Shown: positions 61,694 to 64,000 of the stretch, in pieces
Layout of the letters: each line of letters begins with the position of its first letter
Numbering within the stretch: position 1 is the first letter of the stretch
Source of the DNA: Campanula takesimana
Lineage: Eukaryota; Streptophyta; Magnoliopsida; Asterales; Campanulaceae
DNA: 64,000 nt
NCBI GenBank assembly: GCA_026119855.1
Contig: JAOWBW010001048.1
Location: forward strand, 1-64,000
Direction of reading: 5' to 3'
Notes under the pieces: model-generated
What the model saw: the letters and a program-made list of their open reading frames with translations, nothing else
What the model was told of the DNA's origin: nothing
Database searches by the model: none
Made by a program: the position numbers and the translations under genes

Positions 61694-64000
61694 ATGTTTG
61701 GTAGGCGTTCATTGGATCCCGAGTTGGTCCCTTTGAACGATAATATTGTTAGACTTGATAGGGGCATTCCCTCTATTCAAGAGTCAGAAACTGAATCCGA
61801 AGTTTCTGTCACCGAGACAGAGGTAGCTTTAAGTGAACCAGAAACTTTTTCCACTGAGGGAGAAGAATCATAAGTAGTGATGGGTGATACCTCTACTATG
61901 AATGAGTTTGCTAGACCTAAGGTGGACACATCTGTGTCTTGTATTGTGTTAACTGAAGCAGCGAAAGCCTATGAGGTAAAGGGGCAGTACTTTAACATGT
62001 TCCCTAAGTTTCAGGGTCTTCCAGCTGAGGACTCTTTGAACTTTTTAAGGGAGTATATGATGACCATCGCAGGGTTTCCAATTGAAGATAGGGTAACTGA
62101 TGAACAATTGAGAGTTAAATGCTTCCCTTTTTCTTTGCAAGGGGCGGCTAAAACTTGGCTAATGTTACTTCCCCCTAGGAGCATTAGAACTTGGGATGAA
62201 TTGCATGATACTTTCTTGAGTAAATATTTTCCCCATGCGACTCTTGCCACCTTTAGACAGAAAATTATAGGTTTTGTGCAAGAACAAGGTGAGCCATTTC
62301 ATGAGGCATGGGATAGATTTAAGATGCTCCAAGTTCAATGTCCTCATCATAATTTTCCTCTACCGTTGTTGCATCAGACTTTTTATGGGGGGTTGAATCA
62401 TGTTGACCAAGCTATGTTTGAAAATGCAACGGGTGGTTGTCTAGGATCTAAAACTGCTGCATAAACCCAAGAATTTTTTGAGATGTTGGGAGCTAATTCT
62501 CAACAGAAAGGGTCCAGGGGTAAAACAAGGGGAGTACATGAGTTGAGTGTTAGTGATGATTTTTCTATACAGGTAGCATTATTAAATCAAAAATTTGATA
62601 AGATGACCACTATTGGTGTTTCCGCAAATGCCAATGCTCTTAATGATTTCTGTGATAATTGTGGTCCTAACACTCATGCTACTAATGTTTGTCAAGTGGG
62701 TGTGAAGTTGTCTCCTGAACAGGTACATGCTATGTAGGGTTACCCTCAAAGATAGAATCAAGGCGGTCCCTTCTCAAATACTTACACTCCAGAGTGGAGG
62801 AATCATCCTAACTTATCATGGAGGGGTAACCAAAGAAATCAGTTTCAACAACAAAAGCCTCTGTATCCTCCACCTCTGCAAGGTAATGTTGAGCCACCTA
62901 AATCATCATTGGAGGAGATGATCATGCTGATGAGGCAAGAGAAACAACAGATGAAGGTGGAACAATAGCAGAGAGAGAAGCACCAGGATGCAGTCATAAA
63001 GAAACTGGAGACTCAAATTGGACAGATTGCAGAAGGGCTTTAAGGGCACAAGACCGATACATTCCAAAGTCAAGGGGAGCAAGCCAAGGACATCATGACT
63101 CTCAGAAATGAAAAACATGTAAGTAATGAGGTACATTCTAATCCTTCTTCCAAACCTTTTGAAACACCTGCTGATAAAGATGTTGGTAAGAGTACTAATC
63201 GTATGGGGGAAATACCTAATAATGATTCTTCCACCCCCAAGCCATATGCACCTCCCGTTGCGTTTCCTAGAAGATTTATGAGAAATAAGTTGGACAAACA
63301 AATGTCAGATCTGTATGAGATGTTTTCGAAAGTTAACATTTATCTCCCATTACTGAATGTGATTAAGAATATTCAAGCGTATGCTAAATTTTTCAAAGAA
63401 CTTAATTCCAGGAAACCCAAGTACGGGAATAATGAGAAGTTAATCATGGGAGAAAGTGCTAGTGTTGTGGTACAACAGAACCTCCCACCTAAACTAAAGG
63501 ACCCCAAAAGTTTTAATATATCTATCTCTATAGGGGACTCTAGGAAGGTGAAGGCAATGTTGGACCTTAGTGATAGCATTAATTTGTTACCTCATTATCT
63601 GTATCTTGAGTTGGGTTTACCTGAGCTAAAATCCACCACAATGACCTTGCAATTGGCTGATCGTTCTATCAAGAGGCCATTGGTAATTGTGGAGGATGTT
63701 TTAGTGCATGTAGCTAATTTGATTATACCTGTGAATTTAGTTGTGCTTGAAACTGTCAATGGTGTTGGGAATGGTTAGGATTCTCCTATATTGCTTGGGC
63801 GAAAATTTATGGCTACTACCAACACTATTATTAATGTGGGTGATGAGACTCTATCTATGTGTATGGCTAATGAAAAAATTAAAATATCTGTGTTTGATGT
63901 CATGCAAAGTCCCATAGATGATGTGTCTTGTAATTGTGTGGATGTGATTGAGGACTGTGTGAGTGAGGTTCTATGGCATGAGAGAGATTGTGAGGAGTTA
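61694..64000 (+). pseudogene. Athila Gag-protease, single frame broken only by stop codons, incomplete at window end
   Basis: A continuous frame from ATG 61694 (MFGRRSLDPELVPL) to the window edge with no frameshift but seven in-frame stops: 61871, 62462, 62735, 62753, 62966, 63041 and 63776. The Gag core lies at about 61980-62440 (FPKFQGLPAEDSLNFL, LFPFSLQGAAKTWL-like, LSKYFPHATLATFRQKI, EAWDRFKMLQVQCPHH, QTFYGGLN). A CCHC knuckle is CDNCGPNTHATNVC (about 62650-62692). The protease region has MLDLSDSINLLPHYLYLELG, where DLGASINLMP is usual, then LQLADRSIKRP and PILLGRKFMAT. Gag forms particles; the protease matures them. Inactive in this copy. Confidence 0.85.

Larger units (their letters stand above)
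59665..64000 (+). mobile_element. Athila-type Ty3/gypsy element, 5' part
   Basis: A composite LTR region (59665-61635), the Athila-typical PBS (61642-61659) and a gag-pro frame with Athila motifs running off the window. Orientation plus. The RT and 3' LTR lie outside the window. Confidence 0.85.

Overview
The window is repeat DNA from a large, transposon-rich plant nuclear genome, most likely a eudicot. No rRNA, no canonical tRNA gene, no CRISPR array and no intact host gene was recognised. Almost every base can be assigned to LTR retrotransposons, their internal minisatellites, or small DNA transposons. The evidence is plant-type: Tat/Ogre-like, Athila-like and SIRE-like retroelements, Stowaway MITEs, a Mutator-like element carrying an LRR-kinase fragment, and plant mobile domain (PMD) and DUF7745-like genes.

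Layout. (1) 6-17213: a nearly complete 17.2 kb Ty3/gypsy element of the Tat type on the minus strand (element A), with LTRs, PBS, Gag-Pro with G-patch, RT with two RNase H domains, and integrase. Between integrase and the 3' LTR it carries two plus-strand (antisense) genes, one PMD and one DUF7745-like. It sits inside a second related element (B: leader and LTR, 17218-19657). (2) 19719-25233: the 3' part of a SIRE-like copia element (LTR, polypurine tract) with a spliced extra gene that is now broken. (3) 25234-37162: element F, a plus-strand non-autonomous relative of A that kept LTR, PBS, a small gag piece and the 3' LTR, but whose body is mostly minisatellite arrays. (4) 37163-44335: truncated pieces (an LTR fragment of the TR-GAG type, element C, element D) nested in one another. 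(5) 44336-49284: poorly identifiable AT-rich DNA with a 0.9 kb hAT-type MITE, three Stowaway MITEs and a degenerate palindromic tandem array. (6) 49285-59102: a Mutator-like element with 9-bp target duplications and about 200-bp inverted repeats, carrying an LRR receptor-kinase fragment (Pack-MULE). One of its inverted repeats was split by a young gag-only LTR element (TR-GAG type, 49321-58002). (7) 59665-64000: the 5' part of an Athila-type element whose LTR resembles the Tat LTR in its first part. Its gag-pro frame is interrupted only by stop codons.

The most interesting theme is regulatory. In element A the same CpG-rich palindrome (GGCCGCGTGGCC) is clustered upstream of the LTR promoter and upstream of each of the two antisense genes. 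For the LTR and the second gene it lies about 50 bp upstream of the TATA box. Other families in the window carry their own GC-rich palindrome arrays upstream of their TATA boxes (TGCGCA, GAAGCGCGCGCTTC, GGCACGACCGTGCC, a 20-bp GGCC palindrome). Because A also encodes a PMD protein, a family linked in Arabidopsis to transposon silencing and gene control, a self-encoded regulator acting on a self-carried motif array is a testable idea. It remains inference.
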